Shown one piece after another: positions 37,196 to 48,479 of a stretch of 64,000 bases of DNA (positions are counted from its first letter, which is position 1; every line of letters starts with the position of its first letter). A model generated the notes under the pieces. It did no database searches and was not told where the DNA came from. It saw nothing but the letters and a program-made list of their open reading frames with translations. Both the position numbers and the translations under genes were made by a program. Source of the DNA: Labia minor (lineage: Eukaryota; Arthropoda; Insecta; Dermaptera; Spongiphoridae); NCBI GenBank assembly GCA_963082975.1, contig OY720344.1, positions 29,547,172 through 29,611,171 on the forward strand, given 5' to 3'.

Positions 37196-40010
37196 TAACT
37201 CCTCTATTCTTCTTTTAAATAAAGTTTGTAAGATTAATAATACAGATTTCAATTTCAAAACATAAAAGAAAAATTAAACTTATCGAAGAGATCCAGAAAT
37301 TGTTTTTATGAGTCTACAAAGCTGTATAAAGGAAAAATTAAATAACCCCTCTTTTTTCAATAAAAGCGCGCGTTTTGTAGTTTTTCATTAAGATAAATGG
37401 GCCTAATTAGGTTGCCACTGATATAATGAAATCCTTTCTCTAAGCTTGTGAATATACCTTGATATCTTTATAATTAGCTGTTTACTTGAATAAAGATCCA
37501 TGCACTGTGAACCAATGAATGAATTGATAATCCCGGCCCTCTGACAACTCTAATTTTCTTGCTATTTATGGCAGAGAGCCCGTATTAATGGTTGATTATT
37601 CAAATTCGTTTCTCAAATGGTTTATTACTATATTCATATTATAATAAATATATATAATATAGAAGTAATAAATTAATTAATATATAAATATATACTAGAG
37701 GAACCCTTTGAAAACTGTGTTTTGCAATTTCAGTTTAAAATGAATTTATCGTGGTTTGCAGTAACTAATTAAATAGTTCGTTAAAAACAATATTTTTCGT
37801 ATACCAATGATCATTTTTTAGTAATCTGCCCTGCATGGTTTTCTTTAATTTTTATTATGATGTTTTTGGTAGTTCTGGTCCTGGATATTAAAAAATAAAA
37901 AAAGTCTTTAAGTTTATGTTTAAGATTGACTTTTGTTGGTTGCGCTAATCTATCGGCTATTGTATCTGTAGAATCCATGACCATAGGATTGGGCGTATTT
38001 TGTTGGATATCCGTCTTGTGGGTTTAAAGGTGAGTTTTTTTCTCTATTCAAGCTGCTTTTTTTTAATTAGGGCTTTCCATTGTTATATCTGTATGAAAAA
38101 GGGCAAATATATAAATCATTTATTTTAATTAAATAGAATTAATATACTTGCAAAAATTAAAATTAATTGTTTATTAATTATTCTTTACAGTCTCAGTTTA
38201 CAAAAATATCGTCAAAAAATATTCTTCAAACATTATATAATAAGAAAACATACCAAATCTAGTCATCAATAAAATTTTGTTTTAAAATACATAAAAATCA
38301 AATAACCATTTATTAAATTTTTCTTTGTAAACGGTCGGAGAACTGTTTTAATCATTACCCTAAAATATTGTTGTGTAAGTTAATATTACCCCATGGATTA
38401 TAAAATAGCAAATTAAAAATATATACTTTTTACCCACAAAAGTTTCAATTTTACCCCCAAAAATTTCATTTTTACCCCAATTGGGGTAATTTACCCCGGT
38501 TCCCCGACCGCTGTATTAGAAAGGTTACAGACACAGTGAGTAGGGCTTTTATATATATAATAATTAAAATACTTTTTGTATAATCCCCCCTAATACAATA
38601 TATCTATTTATACTAAAAAAAACAAGATATAATAAGATTGAATTGAGGCTTGAGATAGGGATGGATGGAATTATGCAGTTGTTGTGGTAGTTGTTTCAGC
38701 AAATAACTAGAAGTAGAAAAATATAATAAACATAGATAAAATTATAATATATGATTTTTAGATACGTGTATCAAAAAAATATGAAAATTAAGATTAGGAT
38801 TTTGTTTAATTGCATTAATTAAAAACCGGAAATTCTAGCAACACTATTCCAATATTTATTTAGTAAAAGAAAGTACTTTATCGGATTTTCGTTTTCACCG
38901 GAAATTAAGCACTGGACAGTTTAACTTGCTATTTATTCCTCTTCACTTTTACAATAAAAGATAATTAAATTTAAACTGACAAAAAAATTTTTGTAACTGA
39001 ATCGTAAATAGAATAAATACATTTTTAAAATGTAAATATGAGTACATATCTAAATTAAAAATCCAAGAGAAAAGTTTATGAAAAATATAGATTAATCATC
39101 TAAATAGAAATTGTAAAATGTTTTTTTTTTATTTTGCATACATTAATAAATTTACACATATATTAATAAATAAGTTATGGTGATTATTTAAGTAAAGTGG
39201 CTTAAGTACACTGATTTGCAAATCTTTAAAATCAATAAAATGAATTAATTTTTAAATTAAAATTCGTTTCATTTTTTTTCCATTTTGTTATTAAAATTAT
39301 ATATAGGTATATATATAAACAATTTAAATGTTTAATACAATAAAAATTCAAATCAGTTAAATAAAAAAATCAAAATATATATATAATGTAATAATATTTA
39401 CTAAGAAAATAAACCTTTAAAAAAAAGATTTCTAAGATTGGTTGTTTGATAAATTATTTATTAATAATATTATACATATATTATGATTATTCTATTATAA
39501 AAGATAGAAATGAGTGATTTATTTGCCAAAATCATAATCATGTTTTTTAAACGACGATTTTATAGTGAATCATAAAATGATTGCTCTATTAATCCAAAGA
39601 AAGACCAGCTGTCGGTAATTAAAATTCTATTCTATTTCCACCTTGCGCTCCAATATTTAGATGCTTTTCAGAAGCATTATTTATAAGTGCGTTAAAATGG
39701 ATTAGCCAATTGTAAAAGCCCTCCAAATATTTAGGTCCATTAATCTTCTTTATTTAGGTACATTAATTATATTTCTTCATGGGAAAAAACATTTGCTCTT
39801 GAATTAAATATATAAATTCTATTCTATACGATTTAGTGTGTCCAGAAAATAATAATTATTTTTGTTTCCATACAAGTGTAAATATAGTTTTTATTTTTTT
39901 AAAACATTTTTATGTAACAATATGTAATATAATTTAAAAATAATAAATTTATAGTTAATAAGCTGCGAATGACGCGTCAAGACCGCGCCAATCTTAATCA
40001 TTAGTACCTT
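37196..40010. other. AT-rich stretch containing one MITE
   Basis: Apart from the TIR element at 38329-38513 there is no gene. Segment 37370-37560 is somewhat less AT-rich (aaagcgcgcgttttg). Confidence 0.5.
38329..38513. mobile_element. hAT-like MITE, about 185 bp
   Basis: The right end reads ggttccccgaccgctg, whose reverse complement cagcggtcggggaacc is a typical hAT terminus. The left end aaacggtcggagaact is its degenerate partner. The interior repeats taccccaa/ttacccc motifs. No matching 8-bp duplication is found, consistent with damage to the left edge. Confidence 0.6.
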
Positions 40011-40503
40011 GTTCACCGAGACGCCGCTCGGTACTTTAAAAAGATTATTCCTTATGAACTATGAATGTTTAAGAGTAAGATTATTATTTAATATAAATAA
40101 ACGTCAAAATATATTTGAAACAATTTCAAATTTTTTAAAAGAAGATAAATTAGAAAAATAATCATAAAACATACAGCCCTTAAACATATGTATTAATGCA
40201 GCGAAAGACAGAAAAGTATGGCCTGTAGATATAACATAATTTTAAATATTATTAAAATAAATATTTTTAATTTTATTTTATTTATAATATTTTTTATTTA
40301 ATGAATTGCTGTCCATTTTTTTATTATTGAAATTCCTATTTTTTAATAAGAAAAAACAAAGATGATGATTTCCCGAGACTGAAACCAACAGGTCGATTTT
40401 TCTTTATAAATATTATCTATTGTTTGAATTTAAAAAAAAAAATAAATAAACCAAATATACAAATATATATACAATTTTTCATAGTATAATAAGATAAGAT
40501 TAT
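40011..40503 (-). repeat. Interspersed repeat family 2, copy 2
   Basis: Inverted relative to 33731-34277. It begins gttcaccgagacgccgctcggtac (terminal hairpin) and ends agtataataagataagat, with cagcgaaagacagaaaagtatggcc inside. The two copies lie about 6 kb apart. Confidence 0.75.
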
Positions 40504-40540
40504 AATATACCTCTGACTTTTGTACATTCCATAAATCCCT

Positions 40541-40616
40541 TGCCAGGTCCGAGATATGAACCCACGACCACGAGAATGTGGGCTAACACAGTTAACCACC
40601 ACCCTACGAGGCGTCT
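40541..40616 (-). repeat. tRNA-like SINE unit, copy 2
   Basis: The minus strand has an A box (tagggtggtggttaac), a candidate stem tgtg...caca, a long variable-arm-like hairpin ccac...gtgg and a B-box-like gggttcatatctc. A long variable arm suggests a Leu- or Ser-type ancestor. The acceptor stem does not pair cleanly. The head recurs at 32127-32160. Confidence 0.4.
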
Positions 40617-40774
40617 ATTATAATATACATAAAATACAATTTTTGAAATTATAATCTTTTTATAAAATTTTGAATGGTAATGCATTATTTTTTAAGATTT
40701 ATTTTGATTTTAATCTAACCAACTTCATTGACCAGTCTTAAGATTTTTTCTATTTAGTTTTTCAATAAATATCA

Positions 40775-40900
40775 GTACCGGGACCCCGAGCCTCGGCTCG
40801 GTACTTAAGTTAAAAAAAATGATTCATTATTATTGAATTTGGCTGGTAATATTAATACCTGAGACACCGAGCTATTGCTCGACCCTTTAAAAAATATTGA
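40775..40900 (-). repeat. Short hairpin fragments related to the family 2 end
   Basis: Two phrases, ccgagcctcggctcggtact (about 40786-40805) and gacaccgagctattgctcg (about 40862-40880), repeat the terminal hairpin of family 2, spaced about 75 bp apart. They are probably end fragments of further copies. Confidence 0.45.
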
Positions 40901-41344
40901 TATACAATTTTTTAATAAAATCTCATATCAAAAAAGAAAATTTATTAAAAATTAAAAATAAAAAAATATAAACAAAAAGTTTAATGTATGGATATATGTG
41001 TTCATGCAATGAAAACAGATATCGGTATAACAAATATTTTTAATTTTATTTAATAATTATAATATAAATAATAAGATATAAGAAGCGGTGGCTTGATTGA
41101 ATAAATGTGTTAAAATTTAAACAAATTCAAATATTCTTTTATATACAATTGTAATAATAAATAATAATGATTTGATAAAGAATATAACTTTAATTTGGGC
41201 GTCAAGATAATAAGGGTTGATAAAAAAAACTTTCACAAAATATTTGTATATTGTTAACGGGTTTAATAGAAAGAAAGAAAACAAAAATAAAGATAAATTT
41301 ACCAAATATTTCAGAACATGGAACATATAAACATAAATTTAAGG

Positions 41345-41525
41345 ATTGAGTACCATGCCCTATCTCATCAGCTCAATGGTTTCACAACGACTCCAACGAC
41401 TGTCTATCAAGGGCTGCTAAGATCTTTAGGGGAATCCCTTTTAGTTTGGGCCGGCTCCATCTGAGCAGCACCTCCTGGGAGCCAATTCCAGTGGATGAGT
41501 TCACCAGGTTTAAATATAATTACAA
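41345..41525. other. Unexplained GC-rich patch
   Basis: About half G+C in AT-rich surroundings. One plus frame is open for 57 codons after a TGA (VPCPISSAQWFHND near the start, SWEPIPVDEFTRF near the end) and closes at TAA. I recognise neither a protein nor an RNA in it. It may be a worn exon, a fragment of a mobile element or a conserved element. Confidence 0.35.
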
Positions 41526-41970
41526 ATAAAATAAATGGTCCGCCCGTTACACACACATATTATATACAATTTAATATTATTTTATATATATTTATATTAT
41601 TGAATATATGTGTTAAAATTTAAACAAATTCAATTTTAAGAATATATATATATATATATTAAAGAAAGAAATTGTTTTTAAAATATCCTAAATAATATGT
41701 AACAATTTTCCAGATAGAAATTTATTACAATATTACTATTATTAAATGTTGCATCATTGCATCAATCTGATTAAAATGAATGGAACTTCGGGTACTCAAT
41801 AATAATAAATAAATAATATTAATAAATATTAAATGATATTTTAGTGAAGAAATATTAAAAATTATAAAACTATCTAAAACTTAATTAATAAAATAAAATA
41901 AAAGAACAATGAATAAATAAATATAAAATAGTAATTTATTAAAAAATAATAGATTAAAAAAAAAAAAAAA

Positions 41971-42043
41971 CTATTTTCCGCCGGTTTCGATCCTGCGAAG
42001 TTGAATTGTCAGACAGTCGCTCTACCCATTAGACTAATAATAC
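41971..42043 (-). tRNA. Degenerate tRNA-like gene followed by an oligo-T run
   Basis: The minus strand has an A-box-like agtctaatgggtagagcg, a loop ctgacaa (anticodon position GAC, Val) and a good T arm gcagg-atcgaaa-ccggc (one mismatch). It ends just before about 15 T residues, the usual RNA polymerase III stop. Length (73 nt) fits a tRNA, but the anticodon stem and acceptor stem do not pair. I read it as a tRNA pseudogene or a SINE head, not a working tRNA. Confidence 0.35.
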
Positions 42044-42128
42044 TTAAATGATGAAAACGACATTTTTTAATCTCTTAGCAGACGTAGATGTTTTTTTGTT
42101 TTTGTTTTTGTTTTTTTTTTGAGAGAAA

Positions 42129-42460
42129 TTAATAAATATCTATATATATTTTATTAAAAATAAATATTTTTAATTTTATTTCGAAATTAAATAATAAATT
42201 TTAAAATATTTTAAATAAAAAAAAATATTAATACAATTTCAGTTAAAAAATGGATGCCAATTTTGACGTTTTCCATATATAATTTTTAATTAAGAAATTA
42301 ATAATGAAAATGAATTTTTCAAGAGATGTGATCAATAAAACTCAATTTTTCTTTATAGATACTATATCTAGTGTAAATTTGAAAAAAATCGTTAAAGCGG
42401 TTTTTGAGAACCAATGGCTATATATATATACAATTTTAGCTAGCATAATAAGATAAGATT
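42129..42460 (-). repeat. Interspersed repeat family 3, copy 2
   Basis: Reverse-strand match to 1711-2030: aaaccgctc/gagcggttt region, tagatactatatctagtg, and ctagcataataagataag at its head. It lacks the palindromic extension of copy 1. Confidence 0.75.
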
Positions 42461-44168
42461 ATTCTTAATTTATTTTGTTTTCTCCTAAAATTATTGTTTG
42501 TATTTGAATATATATATACATATATCTTCTATTTATTGCCAATATCATATTAACACATTCCAATGTTTTTATCTATTATTAGATGTTGAATGTTATTAAC
42601 TTCCCTTTAATCACCTAGCCATTTTCCCTTTTTAATTTTAAATCAAGAAGAGGGTTATTTGAACTTAAATACATATATATATATATTCTTCGCATTATAT
42701 CTCCAAACTCCTCGACAAGTATAATCAGGCGTCATTTCAAAAATTCCATAAATTATCTATGGTTTAAACAAAATTTCTTTTCCCATTTTAACTAATATCA
42801 TTACCAGTCTTAACCCATATATTTATAAAAAATTGTATTTTAGGTTATTAAGGGAACTTAAAAGTTTATTTCTTCATTTTGTAATGATAATCTTAAATGA
42901 TATCATTCATTTTAGTGGCGTAAATGTTGCGGAGAATTCATTTTCCAAAACCTTAAATCTCTTCTCATCTACTTGTCAAGGGATATATATATATATATAT
43001 ATATGACAGGAGAATTGTTTAAAGTAATTGATTGAACAGAGTTTGTTACTAAAACAAAGAATGTTTGTACTTGCAATTCAATGACAAGCGATTTTGTTAA
43101 TGATGTTAATTCAGACACAACTTTTCATAATATATTGTATTTAACCAAGTATAACAATTAAAAATAACTAGTAAAAGAGTATTAATTAATATTCTCCAAT
43201 CAATAAACAATAAAGTTAAGTGTCAAATAATTTAAAAGATTATCCCCATATTATCCAAACAATTGTTCTATTGATTAATTCATCTTCTAGGAAAGAATTA
43301 ATAATACACTTTTGTTCACGGATAATCCAGATTGACTTTTTTTTATTCCAGCGATTTATTTATTGTTCAACGTACGAACACATGAAAAAAGGGGCAGTAA
43401 TATAATCATGGCTGGATTTCGAGCGCAATGGATATTGCATTAATAAATGAACTCACGATAAATAAATCATTCCCTTTTTTTATTCATTCAGTCTGCTTGA
43501 TGTTAGGATTATTATTATTAATCTATTTAATAATGAAATAGAAATCCCCCCTTGTAATTTAACTTTAATTTTAAATATATATATATATATATATAATTTA
43601 ATTAATAAATAATTAAATTATTAATATTAATAATTATTTTATTAAATCACTAATTATTGAGATTGGTATATGAAACAGAATAATAAAAAGGAAATTACAA
43701 AAGAATCTAAATAATAAGAATAAATATCGAAATATAAATGTAACGCTTAGTGCAAAATCAATATTCTAAATTGATTTTTATTTTTGGACAATTTTTAATC
43801 TACAATCAATAAACGATATCGATTGTTTCTTAACAAATTTCAATATAATAAAATATGAATATTAATAATATATTTTATATTAATTATTTATCAAGTTAAA
43901 TTTTAAAATAAATCATATTTCTATTTATTTCGTTCTAATCATATCAATCCATATATGTACTTTAAATATAATAAGTTAAATACGGTTAGTAATAATAATG
44001 ATTAACAATTATTTCAAATATTTTTATTATTATTTAAAATTTGACGACTAATGATGATTGAAAATTATATATGATATCCGATATTATACATGCATGGAGA
44101 AATTGATTTTTATATAGTTTCATTAAATATATATATTCATATACATATATATATATATATATATATAA
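42461..44168. other. AT-rich stretch, no supported gene
   Basis: TA runs at 42979-43003, 43576-43593 and 44145-44167. A 61-codon frame at 43220-43405 has no supporting context. Confidence 0.5.
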
Positions 44169-44595
44169 TAGGGGTGCAGTGGCGTAACTAGGGGGGAGCA
44201 GGGGGGGGCATATGTGCCCGGGCGCCAAATTTAGGGGGCGCAAAATTAGGAAAGCCAATTTGGAACAAAAGAAGAATTAATATTTAAAGTTAAACTGTAT
44301 TGTGTGTAAGTCAATAAATATTATTTATACGCTTATTAAAATCTGTTAAACCTGTTTCGTTATTCGTCATTAATATTCTTTAAAAAAAAATTAAATTATA
44401 TATATAGATATATATATATACACGAAAAGGGGCGCTGATTTCTCAGTTGCCCCCAGGCTCAAGAACATCACGGTACGCCACTGTAGGGGTGATACTTATT
44501 GAAAAAGCCATATTGAAAAATCGCAAATAATTTTACCTTTTTTTTTGTGTCATGACTTTAAATTTTTTAATTGAGCCACGGTTTGGCCACCGTTG
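44169..44595. mobile_element. Older hAT element, split by a younger MITE
   Basis: Removing the MITE at 44177-44483 and one copy of its duplication leaves taggggtg-atacttattgaaaaag at the left and ggtttggccaccgttg at the right. Reverse-complemented, the right end is caacggtggccaaacc, a hAT-type terminus that pairs with the left taggggtg. Flanks atatataa (44161-44168) and atatttaa (44596-44603) match at 7 of 8 positions. Confidence 0.6.
44177..44483. mobile_element. hAT-type MITE, 307 bp, nested
   Basis: Ends cagtggcgtaactagg and, reverse-complemented, cagtggcgtaccgtg. A perfect 8-bp duplication taggggtg lies on each side (44169-44176 and 44484-44491). A GGGGGCG-type GC-rich zone follows the left end and gttgccccc precedes the right end. 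Non-autonomous. Confidence 0.94.
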
Positions 44596-44770
44596 ATATT
44601 TAATAATTTTATAATAATATAAAAATTATACTATAAAAGCGACTGGGTTTATGACATATGTTTGATATCATTTAAATTAATTTAATATCTCATCAATTAT
44701 TGAATCTTTATAATAGGTCAATTATATGGTCTTCTAATTGTTCCCTCTTAATCTGTTGTTTGCATTTTTT

Positions 44771-45339
44771 ACTATCTCGCCATTTTCGATGTCGAGATTT
44801 TGATGTTTTTATACGTTTTGAAGGTTCCTGAAGCATTTTCACTAAGGTTGAGAAAAATGTCTGTGTGTATGTGTGTGTGTATGTAGATAAGATTACTCAA
44901 AAACGGTTTGAGCTAGAATAATGAAATTTGGTATACGGGCATTATTCAAAATTCGTAGTTTTCTATCAACTTTTGAGAAATGTAGCTCAACCGGAAGTGT
45001 ATCATTACCTACCACGTTTTGATTTTTTTCTTCTAAAGTGTCCGTAAAAATAAAGATATATGTTTGATAGTTTTTCACATGATTAAAAATTGTATAAAAC
45101 CGTTATATATAGAATTTCAGCTTGATTGAATCGCTGAAAGTACCGGAATTAATTTTTTAACACTGCAAATCTACGCGCCAGCACGTGGCGGGGTGCCATC
45201 AACAGAACCAAACACGCGTTGGTTTAATAAATATTATTTATTAATTTTAATTTATAATTAATTAAATTTAATTTAAATATAATATATGTTATTTAATCCA
45301 ATTCAAATTGTGAGATAGTCAAGTGATGACACTCCAGCT
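44771..45339 (+). repeat. Interspersed repeat family 4, copy 1
   Basis: Begins actatctcgcc and ends tgagatagtcaagtg...gacactccagct. Internal landmarks shared with copies at 47995 and 54004 are a (GT)n stretch, caaaaacggtttgagctag, gaaatttggtat, agctcaaccggaag and atttcagcttgattgaat. ACTATCTCGC against GCGAGATAGT gives a ~10-bp inverted repeat near the ends. No coding capacity. Confidence 0.88.
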
Positions 45340-46065
45340 TATTACTTCTTGATATCAAAATACAATATATAATTTAAAAGAAAAATCATTCAAATTTCAT
45401 TTCAATTCGATATTTATTATAAATTTATTTATCAAACATACTTACTTTAATATATTTATAAATTAATATTTTTATTCATGTATTTATAAATAATGTTGAG
45501 ATTATTGAAATTTTAAAATTTTTTTTTTATTTAAACTAATTCAAAATTGAATAGAATTAATTGCTTCTTAACCAATTTAAATTAATAAAAAATAAATGAA
45601 AGATAAATAAACGAAAACGAATAAATAAATCCCCTTTGGAAGTCCTCTGAAAAAAGATAAATCCTTTTATCACACATTTATATTAATTATAAAAAAAAAA
45701 TATTTACTAAAGTATTTAACTTTGAAAATTTATGATATTATTAAAAAAAACATATCGTATTAAATTGATTCTATGATGATATTTATATTCATATTGTATT
45801 AATAAAATATGCATAATATATATTACTTTCGTATAATAATATTATATATGATATGAATATGAGTTTAATCAACGATAATAACAAATCACTTAACAATCTA
45901 ATCTGCAAACAACACTACTTAATCCTGGCAAATCAATAAACTTGTTAAAAATATTTAAATAACATAATATATTTAATTGATTATCATATATAATTAAAAT
46001 AATAACAATATCTCAGAAATTAATTTTGTAATTATTTTTATTTATAATATATTGTAAAATATACT
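45340..46065. other. AT-rich stretch, no supported gene
   Basis: Nothing beyond AT-rich sequence between the family 4 repeat and the second LINE remnant. Confidence 0.5.
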
Positions 46066-46950
46066 GGATCGGAAAAGGTCACATATATAAAGAACAAAGA
46101 GAAAATATATTAGGAAAAGGTAATAAAATAATCAGACAATTATGGGGTATTCTGAAAAGAAAAAACTTGGATAATTTTAAAAAGAAGACTCAACTTTTCG
46201 ATATAATAGCGATATCTTCACTACAATATGATGTGAAATCCGGGCAATTAATATTGAGGAAAATATAGAAGTGATTAAAAACAGATTCATGAAGTGTATA
46301 CTAGGTATGACATGAAATACACCGACCTACATATGGAGTATGAAAAATGGATAATTTAGAGTTGGAGCAATCCAATAATAACTAAGAAGTTGAAACTGCT
46401 GCTCAAAGTACAGACTATGGAAGAAAATAGATGGTCAAGATTGTTTGAAGGAACTTATAAGAAATTTAAAAAATAGACAATCTGTCAGATGGACCAGGGA
46501 CATAGAAGACATTTATAAAAGTAGGAAGAACTAATTTATTAAATGCACTCTGGACAGGACTGACAGAAACACAATTGAAAACACAACTGATGTTAAGTTA
46601 GATATTTAAGACAAAGAAATACAGACAATATTAAAAAATCTGAATTTAACTCTATCTATAGACATTTAAAAAACACAGTAAAGGTAGAAGATTATTTGAC
46701 AAACATTCAGAAGAAAACAGACAACTTGGACTAGACTGAAATGTGGAACTATAAATAATAAGGAAAATATAATAAATGCAAATACTGTGAGACAGACTAT
46801 AATACTTTACTGACATGCACAAAAATAGACATACAAATGAACGATGAAAAAATGGAGACAAGACCAAAGGACGATATTTGGATAAGGACAATTAACCTCG
46901 ACAAATGGTGTGAGTCCTTCAAATAATGGAGAAGGAAAAATTAACAATAT
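46066..46950 (+). pseudogene. Second LINE remnant, C-terminal part of ORF2
   Basis: Several plus-strand frames carry short pieces resembling the region after the reverse transcriptase of a LINE ORF2: IIRQLWGILKRKNLDNFKKK, then IAISSLQYDVKS, IKNRFMKCILGM, NTPTYIWSM, and near the end KCKYCETDYNTLLTC, a zinc-knuckle-like Cys pattern, with KDDIWIRTINLDKW after it. Stops and frameshifts break it throughout. The style differs from the 35550 element, so a different LINE family is likely. A family 1 repeat begins about 100 bp downstream. Confidence 0.7.
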
Positions 46951-47052
46951 AAATTTATCTTTGAATATTATTAAGATGTAATTGTAATTTGGTTTTTGTA
47001 TGCTGTAAATATATGGTGACCTTACGTAACTTTTTGAACGGAACATTATTGT

Positions 47053-47707
47053 TTTTTTACCGACCCACGATAGTAAGGGAGGTATTGTTTTCACACCAAA
47101 TTTCACATGTGGAGATTTTTACATATCTCCACGAATCATGCATTTTCTAAACAGAAAAAAGTATTTTTAGCATGATGTCTGTCCGTCCGTCTGTCTGTCC
47201 GTCTGTCCGTCCGTATAGATGTGTACAGCCTGAACGGCTCAACCGATTTTGATGAAATTTGGAATATTTACTTAATGCATCAGTGGGATGAATTGATCAA
47301 CTTTTGGTGTATATCCGGAAACCGGAAGTGGTAGTATTAGCGATCGACGATAGGAAGGGAAGGGTTATTTTCACACCAAATTTCACATGAGGAGATTTTT
47401 TTATATATCACCACGAATCATGCACTTTGTATTGGTTTTATCCTCGGGAAAATCATATTTATTAGTTTTTTCTTGATTTAAAATTATATGACGTCATCCA
47501 GCCATTCATGACGTCACAGCCTGGTCTTGCATATATATTATAAATAAAATAAAATTAAAAATGTTTATATTTATTATTTATGTATCCATATCTGTTTTTT
47601 ATTACATTAATAGATATATTAAAATTATTTGAAATTGTTTCTGTAGCTGGAAATTAATTTACTTCAAACCGTCGGTCGGTTCGGACTTGGCCACAGGTCA
47701 ACTTATT
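47053..47707 (+). repeat. (TCCG)n repeat family 1, copy D
   Basis: Full-length copy from tttttaccgacccacgat to ggccacaggtcaacttatt. The TCCG tract is mixed with TCTG units. It carries the ggtcttgcatat version of the middle, like copy A. Confidence 0.92.
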
Positions 47708-47994
47708 AATAAAAATGTCAATTTGGTCCGGTTTTTAACAAACTATAGTAAGAACTTTAAATTGTCATGCTGTGTGAGAAATTTTATGATAAGGTGTTGA
47801 AATATCGAAATTTTCTGCCTAATAATAACTTATTGAATCGTGCCGTTTTTGACATTACATTGTCTTGTTTTTGTCACTAAACAATATGGTCGCTCTATGT
47901 AAATAGAACTTTTTATAATTTAAAATTATTTAAAATTTATTGTAATATAATAATTATATAATTGTTAAATTCAGAGATTTTAACGTCAATTTTT

Positions 47995-48476
47995 ACTATC
48001 TCGCCAGTGTGTATGTATGTAGACAAGATTACGCAAAAACGGTTTCAGCTAGAATGATGAAATTTGGTACATGGACATTATTCAAAATTCATAGTTTTCT
48101 ATCAACTTTTGAGAAATGTAGCTCAACCGGAAGAGGGTCATTACCTACAACGTTTTGATTTTTTTTCCTCTAAAGTGACCGTAAAAATAAAGATATATGT
48201 TTGATAATTTTTCACATGATTAATAATTGTATAAAACTGCTATATATAGAATTTCAGCTTGATTGAATTGCTGAAAGTACCAGAATTAATTTTTTAACAC
48301 TGCAAATCTCACGCGCCAACACGTGCCATGGTGCCATCAATAAAAAGCCAAACATGCGCTGGTTTAATATTTATTATTTATAATTTATAATTAATTAAAT
48401 TTAATTTAAATATAATATATTTTGTTATTTAATCCAATTCAAATTGCGAGATAGTCGAGTGGAGACACTCCAGCTA
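47995..48476 (+). repeat. Interspersed repeat family 4, copy 2
   Basis: Same orientation as copy 1. Ends actatctcgcc and gcgagatagtcgagtgg...cactccagct. It lacks the gatgtcgagattttgatg segment that follows the left end in copies 1 and 3. Confidence 0.88.
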
Positions 48477-48479
48477 ATT

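Noticed and set aside
46807..47106. Two minus frames overlapping the second LINE and the family 1 repeat
   Set aside because: They straddle two unrelated elements, so they are chance frames.
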